Shown: positions 25,844 to 35,276 of the stretch, piece by piece
Layout: the number at the start of each line of letters is the position of its first letter
How positions within the stretch are numbered: position 1 is the stretch's first letter
Translations under genes and position numbers: made by a program
NCBI GenBank assembly: GCA_046331625.1
Contig: JAXLQL010000031.1
Span: forward strand, 1 to 64,000
Reading direction: 5' to 3'
From: JAXLQL01 sp046331625
Lineage (GTDB): Bacteria > Acidobacteriota > Terriglobia > Bryobacterales > Bryobacteraceae
DNA length: 64,000 bases
The notes under the pieces: generated by a model
Told to the model about the DNA's origin: nothing
Database searches by the model: none
Seen by the model: only the letters and a program-made list of their open reading frames with translations

Positions 25844-28276
25844 TTGATCCATCGATTCATCGCGGTCCTTTGCGGAACGCTCGCTGTTTCCGCTCTCTTT
25901 GCGGCTGAAGGTGTGCGCGGTTTGGTCCGCGATCCCCAAGGCCGGCCGGTTGCAGGTGCGGAGTTGCTCCTGTTCCGTGAAGGCTCGGCTGGTCCGCTCG
26001 CGCGGGCGGTCGCTGAGCGTGGTTCGTTCGCATTTCCGTCCGCGACCTCGGGCGCGTTTCTCCTCGAAGTTTCCGCGGAAGGATTTCGCCGTGTCTCGCG
26101 CCCCGTCACCGCTGGAGAGTCCGCCGAGATCACGCTCGAGTTGGCCGGCGTGGATCAACGCGTGCTCGTGACCGCCGAGGCTTCCGCGCAGACCGTGGAC
26201 CAAGTCTCGAAAGCCGCCTCGATCATCGGCGCCGATGAGATCGCAGAGCGCAACGAATACAGCCTCGCCGAGACTCTTCGCGACACGCCTGGACTTCTCA
26301 TTCGCAATCTCGGTGGTCCCGGTCAAGCTACGTCCGTGCGCATTCGAGGGCTGCGCGCGGACGCCACCGCCGTGCTCATTGACGGCATGAGGTTCCGCGA
26401 CGTCGCTACCATCCAGGGCGATGCCAGCGGCTTTCTCTCCACGTTCAACGTGATCTCGTTCGATCGCGTGGAAGTGCTGCGCGGTTCGGGCTCTTCGCTC
26501 TACGGGTCACACGCCGTAGGCGGCGCGATCAACGTGGTCACGGATCCTGGTGGTGGACCGCTGCATGGCGGTGTGCTGATGGAAGGCGGCTCGCTCGGGC
26601 TACTGCGGGGCCGCGCCACCGTGAGCGGCGGAACTCGCAATGACCGGCTCACCTACAGCGCCGGTCTCGTCCATCTCAATGTGCTGAGCGGCGTGGATGG
26701 CAATGACCGTGCGCGGAGCACGGGCGTGCAATCGTTCGTTCGCTACGCACTCGCGCCTTCCACATCGATCTCCGCGCGCCTGTTCGGGTCAGATGATTTC
26801 GTGCAGTCGAACGTCAGCCCAAGCGTATCGGGCATCCCCGCCGCGAACATCCCCTCCACGGGAATCATCGAGGCGATCGCACCTTCCGTCGAACAGGTGA
26901 AGGCCTCCGCCGCAGGGCTCGCTTTCCCGCCCGGCAACGCGACCTACATACCCGCACGTGACGATCCCGATAGCCGCCGCGCATCCCGGTTCTGGACAGG
27001 CGCATTCCGGCTGCGACAGCAGATCGCCCCCGCTCTCGACGCCCAGGTAGGCTACCAGCGCGTGCACACCACCCGCGATTTCCAGAACGGACCGGCCGGA
27101 ACAGGATTCCAGCCTCTTGTTTCAAACAAAAGCAGCTTTCAAGGGGATATCGACACGGCCGATGCCCGGATCAACTGGCGAGCGCGGCCGTGGTTCAGCG
27201 TGGCGGCGGGCTACGAGTTCGAACGCGAAGGCTACCTCAACTCCGACGACAATCGCATGCCCGGACCCTCGCGGCTCGCGGTTCGCACCGAGGCTGGGCA
27301 GCACTCCCACGCCGCGTACTTCGCAAATCAAATTGCGCTCGCGGATCGCCGGCTGCAGATTTCGCTGTCGGGCCGCGCGCAAGGATTCGGCATCGATCGC
27401 CCTCGCTTCGTCTACTCCGGAACTGCCGCCGCATACGACAACGCCGCCGTGATCACGCCGCCGCGCGCGCTCACGGGAGACGCCGCCGTCTCCTATTTCC
27501 TCGCCCGCTCAGGAACCAAGCTCCGCGCGCACGGCGGAAACTCGTATCGTGCTCCCGGACTCTACGAGCGCTTCGGATCGGGCTTTTACTATGACTCGAT
27601 TAGCAACGCGGTCATCTTCAGTCCCTACGGCGATCCGCGCTTGGCCCCCGATCGCTACAACTCCATCGACGCGGGTATCGATCAATATCTCTTCCGCGAT
27701 CGGCTGCGCTTGAGCGCCACCTGGTTCTACACGCGCATCGTGCAGATCACGCAGTTCGATTCCTCGGCGAGCGCCGTGGTCTTCGCAACCGATCCCTTCC
27801 ATCGCTTCTCCGGCTACTACAACGGCGCTGGTGGAACTTCGCGCGGACTCGAGACCACTGCGGAACTGCGCCCCGATCGCTCGACGCTGCTGCGCGCGTC
27901 GTACGCCTACGTCAACGCCGACACCGATCAAGACGCGGCCGTGCGCGGCTTCTTCGGCGCGCTCAGCGTGCCCGCCCACTCCTTCACTGCTTTTGCGCAT
28001 CGCCAATTAGGACGCAAGGCATCGCTCACCGTGGACCTCTATCGCTCATCGAGCTACTACAACGCGCTCTTTGCAGGCGTCCGCTCGCGTGCCTACCACT
28101 TCGGCGGCGTCACCAAGATCGATGCTGTGGCTGCGCGAACGCTGCGGTCCGGCGAAAAGTACTCGCTCGAATGGTACGCCAAGGTTGAGAATCTCCTCAA
28201 CCAAAGATTCTTCGAGAACGGATTCCAGGGTCCGCGCGCGACTGCCCTTACGGGCCTGCGAGTTGCCTTTCGATGA
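25844..28276 (+). CDS. btuB: TonB-dependent outer-membrane receptor, probable corrinoid transporter
   Basis: 810 residues from TTG 25844, preceded by a G-rich ribosome binding site; a TTG at 25820 is the alternative. Signal peptide (FIAVLCGTLAVSALFAAEG), then a carboxypeptidase-regulatory-like domain (GVRGLVRDPQGRPVAGAELLL), a TonB plug (SLAETLRDTPGLLIRNLGG; RIRGLRADATAVLIDGMRF; VEVLRGSGSSLYGSHAVGG) and a 22-strand-type barrel ending in a C-terminal Phe (LRVAFR). The riboswitch directly in front and cbiZ overlapping behind make corrinoid uptake the likely job. The added N-terminal domain is typical of Acidobacteria and Bacteroidota receptors rather than enteric BtuB. Confidence 0.9.
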   Translation: MIHRFIAVLCGTLAVSALFAAEGVRGLVRDPQGRPVAGAELLLFREGSAGPLARAVAERGSFAFPSATSGAFLLEVSAEGFRRVSRPVTAGESAEITLELAGVDQRVLVTAEASAQTVDQVSKAASIIGADEIAERNEYSLAETLRDTPGLLIRNLGGPGQATSVRIRGLRADATAVLIDGMRFRDVATIQGDASGFLSTFNVISFDRVEVLRGSGSSLYGSHAVGGAINVVTDPGGGPLHGGVLMEGGSLGLLRGRATVSGGTRNDRLTYSAGLVHLNVLSGVDGNDRARSTGVQSFVRYALAPSTSISARLFGSDDFVQSNVSPSVSGIPAANIPSTGIIEAIAPSVEQVKASAAGLAFPPGNATYIPARDDPDSRRASRFWTGAFRLRQQIAPALDAQVGYQRVHTTRDFQNGPAGTGFQPLVSNKSSFQGDIDTADARINWRARPWFSVAAGYEFEREGYLNSDDNRMPGPSRLAVRTEAGQHSHAAYFANQIALADRRLQISLSGRAQGFGIDRPRFVYSGTAAAYDNAAVITPPRALTGDAAVSYFLARSGTKLRAHGGNSYRAPGLYERFGSGFYYDSISNAVIFSPYGDPRLAPDRYNSIDAGIDQYLFRDRLRLSATWFYTRIVQITQFDSSASAVVFATDPFHRFSGYYNGAGGTSRGLETTAELRPDRSTLLRASYAYVNADTDQDAAVRGFFGALSVPAHSFTAFAHRQLGRKASLTVDLYRSSSYYNALFAGVRSRAYHFGGVTKIDAVAARTLRSGEKYSLEWYAKVENLLNQRFFENGFQGPRATALTGLRVAFR

Positions 28277-28959
28277 AACTTTCGATGAAAGAGGCGAGGC
28301 CCTACCGGCTGGACGAGCGCGGCCGTTGGCTCATTGTCTCGTTCCCCGAACCTTGGTCGATACTCAGTTGGGCGGTGGTCAACGGCGGCTTCACGCAATC
28401 CTCGCGCGCCGCGTGGCTGTACCTCGAGCGTGACGAGATTCGAGACGTGGCTGACCCGGCGGAATGGATGCGCGCGCGCATGCACGCCGAGGGTATCGCC
28501 GGAGCGATCGGCTTCATGACCAGCCGGCGCAAGCTGGCATGGGTGGAAGCATCGGCGAACGAGAGCAGCGGCCGTGCCTGGGCGATTGGTACCGTGGGCA
28601 TGAGCAACGCGCTTCGCGCGGGCGATCCACCCGCGGCGAGCCTGAATCACGGAACAATCAATTTGTTCGTAACATATTCGGCGCCTTTGTCGACCGAGGC
28701 TGCACTCGAAGCGTTGTGTCTCGTCTCCGAGGCAAAGGCCACGGCCGTGCTCGAAAGCCGTGTGCCCAGCACTCGCAGCGACGAGGCGGCTTCGGGCACG
28801 GGCACGGACTACCTCGCTATCGCCTGGCCCACCATCGGCGAGCGCGTGCGCTACGCGGGAAAACACACCGCCGCTGGATCCGTGATTGCTCGCGCCGCCC
28901 TCAACGCCGTCCGAGAAGGCGTACGCCAATGGAAGGAGGAGTTCGGTTCTCCGGCTTGA
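28273..28959 (+). CDS. cbiZ: Adenosylcobinamide amidohydrolase
   Basis: 228 residues; start overlaps the receptor stop (ATGA). CbiZ cleaves the aminopropanol arm from adenosylcobinamide or pseudo-B12, giving adenosylcobyric acid for rebuilding. Family features: FPEPWSILSWAVVNGG, GFMTSRRKLAW, TVGMSNALRAGDP, INLFVTYSAPLS and the DEAASGTGTDYLAIAWP motif close to the C-terminus. Its place between receptor and cobQ/cbiB fits corrinoid remodelling. Confidence 0.92.
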   Translation: MKLSMKEARPYRLDERGRWLIVSFPEPWSILSWAVVNGGFTQSSRAAWLYLERDEIRDVADPAEWMRARMHAEGIAGAIGFMTSRRKLAWVEASANESSGRAWAIGTVGMSNALRAGDPPAASLNHGTINLFVTYSAPLSTEAALEALCLVSEAKATAVLESRVPSTRSDEAASGTGTDYLAIAWPTIGERVRYAGKHTAAGSVIARAALNAVREGVRQWKEEFGSPA

Positions 28960-28965
28960 ATCGAA

Positions 28966-30357
28966 ATGGCGGCTCCTTTGTTCATCGGCGGTACGGCGTC
29001 TCACGTCGGCAAGAGTTGGTTCACCACCGCGTTCTGCCGGCTGCTCGCCAATCGCGGAGTTCGCGTCGCGCCGTTCAAGGCGCAGAACATGTCGAACAAT
29101 TCGTATCCGTGCATCGAAGGCGGCGAGATCGGCCGGTCGCAAGCCGCGCAAGCGGAAGCATGCCGCGTACCACCGATGGCCGACATGAATCCCGTGCTCC
29201 TCAAGCCGACTTCGGTCAACGGATCGCAGGTGGTGCTCCGCGGCAAGGTCTGGACGCACCTCGAAGCCCGCGACTACTACACGCACACGGATTCGCTGCT
29301 CTCGCTCGCGCTTGAAAGTTTTCGACGCCTCGCCGCGACCTTCGATTTCGTCGTGTGCGAAGGGGCGGGCAGCGTCGCCGAGATGAACCTGCTCGACCGC
29401 GACATCGTCAATCTCCGTTTCGCGCAAGCCGTGGGAGCGCGCGCGCTGCTGGTGGCGGACATCGAGCGCGGCGGAGTGTTCGGCTCGCTCGCGGGGACGG
29501 TCGAATTGCTGCCCGCCGCGCAGCGAGCGCTCATTCGCGCGTTCGCCGTGAACCGGTTTCGTGGGGACTTGCGGCTCTTCGATGACGGCGTCGCGTTTCT
29601 CGAGAAGCGTCTCGGCATTCCCTGCCTCGGCGTGTTCCCGTTCGACCCCACGATCCGGATCGACGACGAGGATAGCCTGTCGATCAATGGCGCCGCCGCC
29701 AAAGGCGAGATCGCCGCGATCCGCCTCCCGCGCATCTCGAACTTCACTGACCTTCGATCGATTGCGCCGGTGGCGTGGATCGACTCGCCGGTGGCTCGTC
29801 AGTTCCGCGTCGTGTTTCTGCCCGGCACCAAGAACACTATTGAAGATCTCGTGTGGCTGCGGGAGCAAGGGCTCGACTCGTGGATCCACGCACAACACGA
29901 CGGCGGCGCGACGATCATCGGAATCTGCGGCGGCTATCAGATGCTCGGAGAATCGGTGGCCGATCCCGACGGACTCGAGAGCAGCATCGCGTCCGCGCCC
30001 GGACTCGCCATGTTGCCCGTGCGCACCGTACTCCGCGCTCCCAAGGTCACGCAAGTCGTGCAGGCGCGAACGCTCGCGGGCGCGGCGTTCACCGCCTACG
30101 AGATCCACATGGGCGAGACGCGCCCGTTGGCGAACAGCGCGCCATTCGCATTTCTAGCTGACGGAACTCCCGAAGGCTTGCGCGCCGGGCGCGTCATGGG
30201 CACGTATCTTCACGGCGCGTTCGAAGATGCTGCGGTTGTCGAGGAGATCTTGGGAATCGAGGTCACGCCGCCCCCGAAAGACGAGATGTACGATCGCCTC
30301 GCTGCCTGGCTGAAAGAGCATGCGAAGCCCGAAGTTCTCGAGGATCTCCTCGCATGA
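28966..30357 (+). CDS. cobQ: Cobyric acid synthase
   Basis: 463 residues. Amidates four side chains of adenosylcobyrinic acid a,c-diamide using glutamine and ATP. The N-terminal dethiobiotin-synthetase-like ATPase has GGTASHVGKSW and PFKAQNMSNNSY. The C-terminal type-1 glutamine amidotransferase domain has the nucleophile Cys321 in GICGGYQMLG and His416 in YLHGAFED. Starts 6 bp after cbiZ. Its presence implies that de novo or partly amidated corrinoid precursors are also handled, although ring-synthesis genes are not in the window. Confidence 0.95.
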   Translation: MAAPLFIGGTASHVGKSWFTTAFCRLLANRGVRVAPFKAQNMSNNSYPCIEGGEIGRSQAAQAEACRVPPMADMNPVLLKPTSVNGSQVVLRGKVWTHLEARDYYTHTDSLLSLALESFRRLAATFDFVVCEGAGSVAEMNLLDRDIVNLRFAQAVGARALLVADIERGGVFGSLAGTVELLPAAQRALIRAFAVNRFRGDLRLFDDGVAFLEKRLGIPCLGVFPFDPTIRIDDEDSLSINGAAAKGEIAAIRLPRISNFTDLRSIAPVAWIDSPVARQFRVVFLPGTKNTIEDLVWLREQGLDSWIHAQHDGGATIIGICGGYQMLGESVADPDGLESSIASAPGLAMLPVRTVLRAPKVTQVVQARTLAGAAFTAYEIHMGETRPLANSAPFAFLADGTPEGLRAGRVMGTYLHGAFEDAAVVEEILGIEVTPPPKDEMYDRLAAWLKEHAKPEVLEDLLA

Positions 30358-30368
30358 GCGTCACGCTT

Positions 30369-30414
30369 GTGGGGCAGGCTTCAGCCTGCGCGGGACTTCA
30401 GTCCCGCTGCCGGC
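30369..30414 (+). repeat. REP-like inverted-repeat element, copy 2
   Basis: Variant with GGCTTCAGCC-type first hairpin (GCAGGCTTCAGCCTGC) and the second hairpin GCGGGACTTCAGTCCCGC. It starts 11 bp after cobQ, inside the operon gap of 256 bp. Confidence 0.8.
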
Positions 30415-30508
30415 GTCTCGCTCGCCCGCTCGTTCCGCATGCTCTGCCCCTGACTGTACGCAGGCCCCCTTGCAAACTCAGATCCCGCACCCTGGCAATT
30501 ACCTTGCC

Positions 30509-30555
30509 GTGTAGGGCGGGCTTTAGCCAGCGCGGGACTTCAGTCCCGCTGCCGG
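30509..30555 (+). repeat. REP-like inverted-repeat element, copy 3
   Basis: Near-identical to copy 1, same orientation, ~95 bp after copy 2 in the cobQ-cbiB gap. Sequence after both copies (CTCGCTCG, then CTCGTTCCGCA) is also shared, so the repeat unit may be ~80 bp. Confidence 0.85.
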
Positions 30556-30613
30556 TGCCTCGCTCGCTAGCTCGTTCCGCACGCAAAGTCCGAACCGTGG
30601 AGGGACTCACCTG

Positions 30614-31540
30614 ATGATGGTCACCCCCCTCCAGTTGACCTGCGGTCTCGCCGCCGACCTCCTCCTCGGCGATCCGCATTGGCTCCCCCACCCAATCGTT
30701 GCGCTCGGAAAGTTCGCGGCCGTCATGGAGCGCCTATGGCGCGCGCTCCTGCCCGCTCGCACCGCAGGCGTGGCCGCGTGGATCAGCGTCGTGAGCGTAG
30801 CCTGCGGCTTCGTCTACTTCACCCTGCGCCTAGTGCCCGAACCCTGGATCCAGATCTACTGGATCTACTCACTCGTCGCACTACGCAGCCTCGATGATCA
30901 CGCGCGCGCCGTGATTGCTCCGTTGCGGGGAGGCGATCTTGACGCAGCCCGCCGCGCCGTGGGCATGATCGTCGGTCGCGACACGCAATCGCTCGACGAA
31001 CGCGAAGTCACGCGCGCCGTCGTCGAAACGGTGGCAGAGAATCTGAGCGATGGAGTGATCGCACCGTTGTTCTGGCTCGTGCTCGGTGGCCCCGTGGCGA
31101 TGGCCGCCTACAAAGCCATCAACACTCTCGACAGCATGTTCGGCCACAAGAGCGACCGGTATCGCGAGTTCGGCTGGTGCTCTGCGCGCATCGACGATGC
31201 CGCCAACTGGATCCCGGCCCGCCTCACCGCAGCGCTCATCTGGATCGTCGCCGCCGTGTGGCCGGGTCTCGACTTCGCCCGCAGCGTGCGAGCCACCTGG
31301 CGCGACGCGCATCGCCAACCGAGCCCCAATTCCGGCTACCCGGAAGCAGCCGCAGCCGGAGCCATCGGAGTCCGGCTAGGCGGAGTCAACCACTATCGCG
31401 GCGTCCGCTCTGAAAAATCATTTTTGGGTGAAGATGTTCGGCCGCTCGACTGGCGTGCCTGGCCTCCGATGCGCGCCATCCTCTACGCGTCCACGGCTTT
31501 GTTCACTTGCCTTGCGTTAGGAGCGGCTTCATGGAGATGA
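30614..31540 (+). CDS. cbiB: Adenosylcobinamide-phosphate synthase
   Basis: 308 residues, integral membrane protein. Joins cobyric acid to (R)-1-amino-2-propanol phosphate. Signatures: LAADLLLGDPHWLPHPIVALGK at the N-terminus, VGRDTQSLDEREVTRAVVETVAENLSDG, MFGHKSDRYREFGWCSARIDDAANWIPARLTA and GVRLGGVNHYRG. Several hydrophobic helices. The cobD start lies inside its 3-prime end (10-bp overlap). Separated from cobQ by two REP-like elements. Confidence 0.95.
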   Translation: MMVTPLQLTCGLAADLLLGDPHWLPHPIVALGKFAAVMERLWRALLPARTAGVAAWISVVSVACGFVYFTLRLVPEPWIQIYWIYSLVALRSLDDHARAVIAPLRGGDLDAARRAVGMIVGRDTQSLDEREVTRAVVETVAENLSDGVIAPLFWLVLGGPVAMAAYKAINTLDSMFGHKSDRYREFGWCSARIDDAANWIPARLTAALIWIVAAVWPGLDFARSVRATWRDAHRQPSPNSGYPEAAAAGAIGVRLGGVNHYRGVRSEKSFLGEDVRPLDWRAWPPMRAILYASTALFTCLALGAASWR

Positions 31541-32511
31541 TGACGCACGGAGGCAATCTCTTCGCCGCCGCCGAACGTGCCGGCCTCGATTGGCGCCAAA
31601 TCCTCGACTTCAGCGCGAGCATCAATCCGCTCGGCATGTCGCCCGCGTCCCGCGAAGCGATTCTCACCTCCATTGACCGCGTGACGCACTATCCGGAACG
31701 CTCGGCCTCCCGCCTTCGTCAACGTCTTGCGGAAGAGTGGAACGTACCCGCGAATAGAATCGCGGCCGGCAATGGCGCCACCGAACTCCTGTTCGCCTGG
31801 TGCCGCCGCTTCGCCACCGGCACGATCGTCGTACCCACTTTCGGCGAGTTCCATCGCGCTTGGCCCGATGCAGCGCTCGCTCCGCTCGAAGGTCCGTGGC
31901 CCGATTGCGGACCCGTAGCCATCACGCGACCGGCCAACCCGACTGGAGCTCTAGTCGATCCCGAAACGGTCTTGCGCTATGCGTATTCGCGGCGTGATCC
32001 CGTGCTCGTCGACGAATCGTTCATCGAGTTCTGCGACACGCCGAGCCTCGTGTCACATGCCGGCGGGAATTTGTTTGTTCTGCGTTCGCTGACCAAGTTC
32101 CACGCGCTGCCGGGTCTCCGCGTGGGCGCGCTCGTGGGAGACGTCGCCGAACTCTCCGAAGCACCGTGGTCCGTGAACGTACTTGCGGAAGCGGCGGCCA
32201 TCGCATCGCTCGATGATCGCGATCACGCCCGCCGCACGCGAGAGTTCGTGCGGTCGGAATCGAAGTGGCTGTTCGAGCAACTGCGCGGCATCGCAGGACT
32301 CCATCCCCATTCGCCCACGGCCAACTATGTCTATGCGGAAGCCGCCCGAGCTTCCGATCTCACTGCCTTCGCCGCCGCGCGCAACGTCCTCATCCGCGAT
32401 TGCACCGGATGGCCCGGCCTTCCTGCTCCAGCGATTCGCGTGGCCGTGCGCAATCGATGGGAGAACGAGATCCTGATCGCGCTCTGCAAGGAGTTCGCAT
32501 GCCGCTGCTGA
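31531..32511 (+). CDS. cobD: L-threonine-O-3-phosphate decarboxylase (PLP)
   Basis: 326 residues from ATG 31531. Fold-type I PLP enzyme of the class I/II aminotransferase group, decarboxylating threonine phosphate to aminopropanol phosphate for CbiB. MTHGGNLFAAAERAG and LDFSASINPLGMS are typical CobD N-terminal motifs; the PLP Lys is in LRSLTKFHALPGLRVG; RDCTGWPGLPAPAIRVAVR near the end binds the carboxylate. Overlaps cbiB by 10 bp. The PduX-like kinase encoded further downstream would make its substrate. Confidence 0.93.
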   Translation: MEMMTHGGNLFAAAERAGLDWRQILDFSASINPLGMSPASREAILTSIDRVTHYPERSASRLRQRLAEEWNVPANRIAAGNGATELLFAWCRRFATGTIVVPTFGEFHRAWPDAALAPLEGPWPDCGPVAITRPANPTGALVDPETVLRYAYSRRDPVLVDESFIEFCDTPSLVSHAGGNLFVLRSLTKFHALPGLRVGALVGDVAELSEAPWSVNVLAEAAAIASLDDRDHARRTREFVRSESKWLFEQLRGIAGLHPHSPTANYVYAEAARASDLTAFAAARNVLIRDCTGWPGLPAPAIRVAVRNRWENEILIALCKEFACRC

Positions 32512-32567
32512 AGCTTGTACTGCTACCCTTCCGTTTCCGCGCCGGCCGAGAAGAGTTCCGCTCTCCG

Positions 32568-32611
32568 TGTAGGGCGCGCTCTAGCCAGCGCGGGACTTTC
32601 AGTCCCGCCTC
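32568..32611 (+). repeat. REP-like inverted-repeat element, copy 4
   Basis: Degenerate copy (GGGCGCGCTCTAGCCAGCG, then GCGGGACTTTCAGTCCCGC with a one-base longer loop) in the cobD-btuF gap. Confidence 0.75.
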
Positions 32612-32616
32612 CGATG

Positions 32617-32656
32617 TGGAGCAGGCTTCAGCCTGTGCGGAACTTCAGTCCCACCA
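32617..32656 (+). repeat. REP-like inverted-repeat element, copy 5
   Basis: Degenerate copy immediately after copy 4: GCAGGCTTCAGCCTGTGC followed by a damaged second hairpin (GGAACTTCAGTCCC). Confidence 0.7.
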
Positions 32657-32684
32657 CTCGTGCACCGCACCGAGTTTCAAACCA

Positions 32685-33539
32685 TTGCACCCGTACCCAG
32701 CCCTCCTCCTCGCGCTCTCCGCAGTAGCCCTCGCCCAATCGCCGAGCCGCATCGTCTCCACCGCCCCCAGCTTCACCGAGACGATGTTCGCGCTCGGCGC
32801 AGGCAACCGCGTCATTGCGGTGTCCGAGTTCTGCCACTTCCCCGAGCAAGCGAACAGGCTCCCGCGAGTCGGCAGCTATCTGCAACCGAACATCGAAGCC
32901 ATCGCGAAGCTCGAACCCGACCTCGTACTCGTGCACGCCGAACAAAAAGCAGCAGTCGCCCAACTCCATGCTCTAGGGCTCCGCACGCTCGCGCTCACCA
33001 ACACCTCGCTCGAAGACACAATCGCCACCGCGCGGCGGATCGGCGATGCGATCGGTTCGCCCGAGCGCGGCATCGAGCTCGACAAGCAGATCCGCTCGCG
33101 TCTCACTGCCATTGAAAAACGAGCCGCCGGCAAGCCCCGCCGCAGCCTGCTGTTCGTCGTCGGCCGCACGCCCGGCCGGCTCGACGGCATGATCGCCGTT
33201 GGTAAAGGATCGTTCCTCAACGAGCTGATCCGCATCGCCGGCGGACGCAACGTGCTCGCCGATTCGCCAGTCACCTATCCGAAGATCTCGCTCGAAGGCG
33301 TGCTGCGCCTCGACCCCGATGTCATCGTCGACATGGGCGACATGGCGGTCACCACCGGCGTCACCGAAGCGCACACGAGCGCCGTCGTCAAGCTTTGGAA
33401 GTCGCAAGCAGGCGTGCGAGCCGCCGCGTCGAGTCGCGTGTTCGCCGTCGCCTCGGACATCTACGTCGTTCCCGGACCCCGCGTCAGCGAAGCCGCCGAA
33501 GCCTTCCATCGCATGCTCTTTCCGGAGCCGAATCGATGA
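32685..33539 (+). CDS. btuF: Corrinoid ABC transporter substrate-binding protein
   Basis: 284 residues from TTG 32685, which gives a compact signal peptide (HPYPALLLALSAVALAQS); the frame is open far upstream through the repeats, so earlier starts are unlikely. Periplasmic-binding-protein type III fold: RIVSTAPSFTETMFALGAG, then LPRVGSYLQPNIEAIAKLEPDLVL, KISLEGVLRLDPDVIVDMG and a C-terminal lobe. It captures corrinoids in the periplasm for BtuCD. Its stop overlaps the btuD start (ATGA). Confidence 0.9.
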   Translation: MHPYPALLLALSAVALAQSPSRIVSTAPSFTETMFALGAGNRVIAVSEFCHFPEQANRLPRVGSYLQPNIEAIAKLEPDLVLVHAEQKAAVAQLHALGLRTLALTNTSLEDTIATARRIGDAIGSPERGIELDKQIRSRLTAIEKRAAGKPRRSLLFVVGRTPGRLDGMIAVGKGSFLNELIRIAGGRNVLADSPVTYPKISLEGVLRLDPDVIVDMGDMAVTTGVTEAHTSAVVKLWKSQAGVRAAASSRVFAVASDIYVVPGPRVSEAAEAFHRMLFPEPNR

Positions 33540-34306
33540 CGCTGCTCTCGCTCGATTCGCTCACGTTTCGCTACGGAGACGGCCCCACCGTGGTGGATCG
33601 GGTGACCGCGCAAGTGTCCGCGCCCGAGCTGATCGCCATCATCGGCCCGAACGGCGCGGGCAAGTCGACGCTGCTCGATCTCATCGCGGGGCACAAGACA
33701 CCCGCTGCCGGTACGTGCCGCTTGCAGGACCGCGACGCCGCCCGAATGGATCGCCGCCAGCTATGCCGCATCGTGGCGCACGTTCCACAGCAGATGCCCT
33801 CCGATGTTCCGTTCACGGTCGAAGAGGTGGTGCTCACCGGCCGCATTCCCCATGGCCGCGGACTCTACGAGAACGCGGAAGATCTCGCGGCAATGGAAGT
33901 GGCGATCGAGCGGGTACGTCTCGAGCCGTTTCGCCACCGCCGATTCTCTTCGCTCAGCGGAGGTGAAAGGCAACGTGTGTTGCTGGCTGCGGCGCTGTGC
34001 CAGCAATCGCCGATCCTCTTGCTTGACGAGCCCAGCGCCCATCTCGACCCCGAAAACGAAGCGCAACTGTGGAGCCTGTTGTGCGAGTTGCGCTCCAGCG
34101 GCCATCTCATCCTGGTAGTGACGCACCACTTGGCGCTGGCGGCGCAGCACGCGGATCGCATCTGGGTGCTGCACCGCGGTCACCTCGCCGCCGACGCCCC
34201 CCCCGCCGAAGCCATGCAGCCGAAGCGTCTCGAAGAAGTGTTCCATGTGCCGTTCCACTGGCATCGCGGCGCGGAAGGCAGGGTGTTCCTGACCTATGGC
34301 CACTGA
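33536..34306 (+). CDS. btuD: Corrinoid ABC transporter ATP-binding protein
   Basis: 256 residues from ATG 33536. Walker A GPNGAGKST, Q-loop HVPQQMPSD, signature LSGGERQR, Walker B ILLLDEPSAHLD and the switch His in THHL. Belongs to the FecCD/BtuCD-type importers. Start overlaps btuF by 4 bp and end overlaps btuC by 11 bp, so the three transporter genes are translationally coupled. Confidence 0.93.
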   Translation: MTLLSLDSLTFRYGDGPTVVDRVTAQVSAPELIAIIGPNGAGKSTLLDLIAGHKTPAAGTCRLQDRDAARMDRRQLCRIVAHVPQQMPSDVPFTVEEVVLTGRIPHGRGLYENAEDLAAMEVAIERVRLEPFRHRRFSSLSGGERQRVLLAAALCQQSPILLLDEPSAHLDPENEAQLWSLLCELRSSGHLILVVTHHLALAAQHADRIWVLHRGHLAADAPPAEAMQPKRLEEVFHVPFHWHRGAEGRVFLTYGH

Positions 34307-35276
34307 TCTCGAACGCCGAGCCCGCCGAGTTCTCGCTGCGTCCGCTTTGGCGGCACTCGCGGTGGCTGCAGTCTGCCCGTTCCTCGGCGGATCCGGACTC
34401 GACTACAGCCGCGTCGTGAATCATCAGGCTCCTGACTGGAACATTTTCCTCACTCTTCGTGTACCGCGTACTTTGCTCGCGCTCCTCACAGGAGCAGCGC
34501 TGTCTTCCGCGGGCGCGGCCTTTCAAGCACTGCTCCGCGATGCACTCGCAACACCATCGAGCCTCGGGGTCTCATCCGCGGCGTCACTCGGCGCGGTGTT
34601 CGCTATCGCGGTTTTGCCGGGAGATGAAACCAGCTTCCCGCTGGTCTGGATCTGCGCTTTGGCGGGCGCGGCGGCGGTCATCGGCTTGGTCGCCGTGTTC
34701 GGCCAATCGCGCCGCTTCTCGCCCTACACGCTGCTGCTCACGGGAATCGCCATCAATGGAATCTGCGCCTCAGTGGTGCTGCTGCTCCATTCTTTGGCGG
34801 GAATCACCAAGGGGTTCCAGATCGCGCACTGGCTCATGGGCGGCATCGACGCGGTGGAGTATCGAGTGCTCGCGCTCCTCGCTGCTGTAGTTGTTCCGCC
34901 TTGTGTGTGGATCCTCAGTCAAGCTCGCGTGCTCAATGTGATCTCGTACGGCGAGGCTTGGGCCACGGGACGCGGAGTCGATTGCCGCCGCATTACCTGG
35001 CAAGGCTTCGCTGTGGGAGCGCTGCTCACCGGCACCACCACCGCCATCACAGGACCCATCGCCTTCGTCGGTCTCATCGTGCCGCATTTGCTGCGGCGCA
35101 TCGTGGGTCCCGATCATCGCCTGCTGTTGCCTGCATCGTTGTTCGGCGGCGGAGCGTTCCTCGTGGTGTGCGACACGGTCGCGCGAACCGTGCTGTCGCC
35201 CATCGAGATTCCGGTCGGCGTCGTCACTGCGCTGTTAGGAGGGCCTTTCTTTGTCTGGCTGCTTTGGTCACGGTAG
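34296..35276 (+). CDS. btuC: Corrinoid ABC transporter permease
   Basis: 326 residues with about nine to ten hydrophobic helices, FecCD family. LRVPRTLLALLTGAALSSAGAAFQ and FVGLIVPHLLRRIVGPDHR (the coupling-helix region) are hallmarks. Forms the membrane channel with BtuD. The next gene begins inside its 3-prime end at a TTG. Confidence 0.93.
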   Translation: MATDLERRARRVLAASALAALAVAAVCPFLGGSGLDYSRVVNHQAPDWNIFLTLRVPRTLLALLTGAALSSAGAAFQALLRDALATPSSLGVSSAASLGAVFAIAVLPGDETSFPLVWICALAGAAAVIGLVAVFGQSRRFSPYTLLLTGIAINGICASVVLLLHSLAGITKGFQIAHWLMGGIDAVEYRVLALLAAVVVPPCVWILSQARVLNVISYGEAWATGRGVDCRRITWQGFAVGALLTGTTTAITGPIAFVGLIVPHLLRRIVGPDHRLLLPASLFGGGAFLVVCDTVARTVLSPIEIPVGVVTALLGGPFFVWLLWSR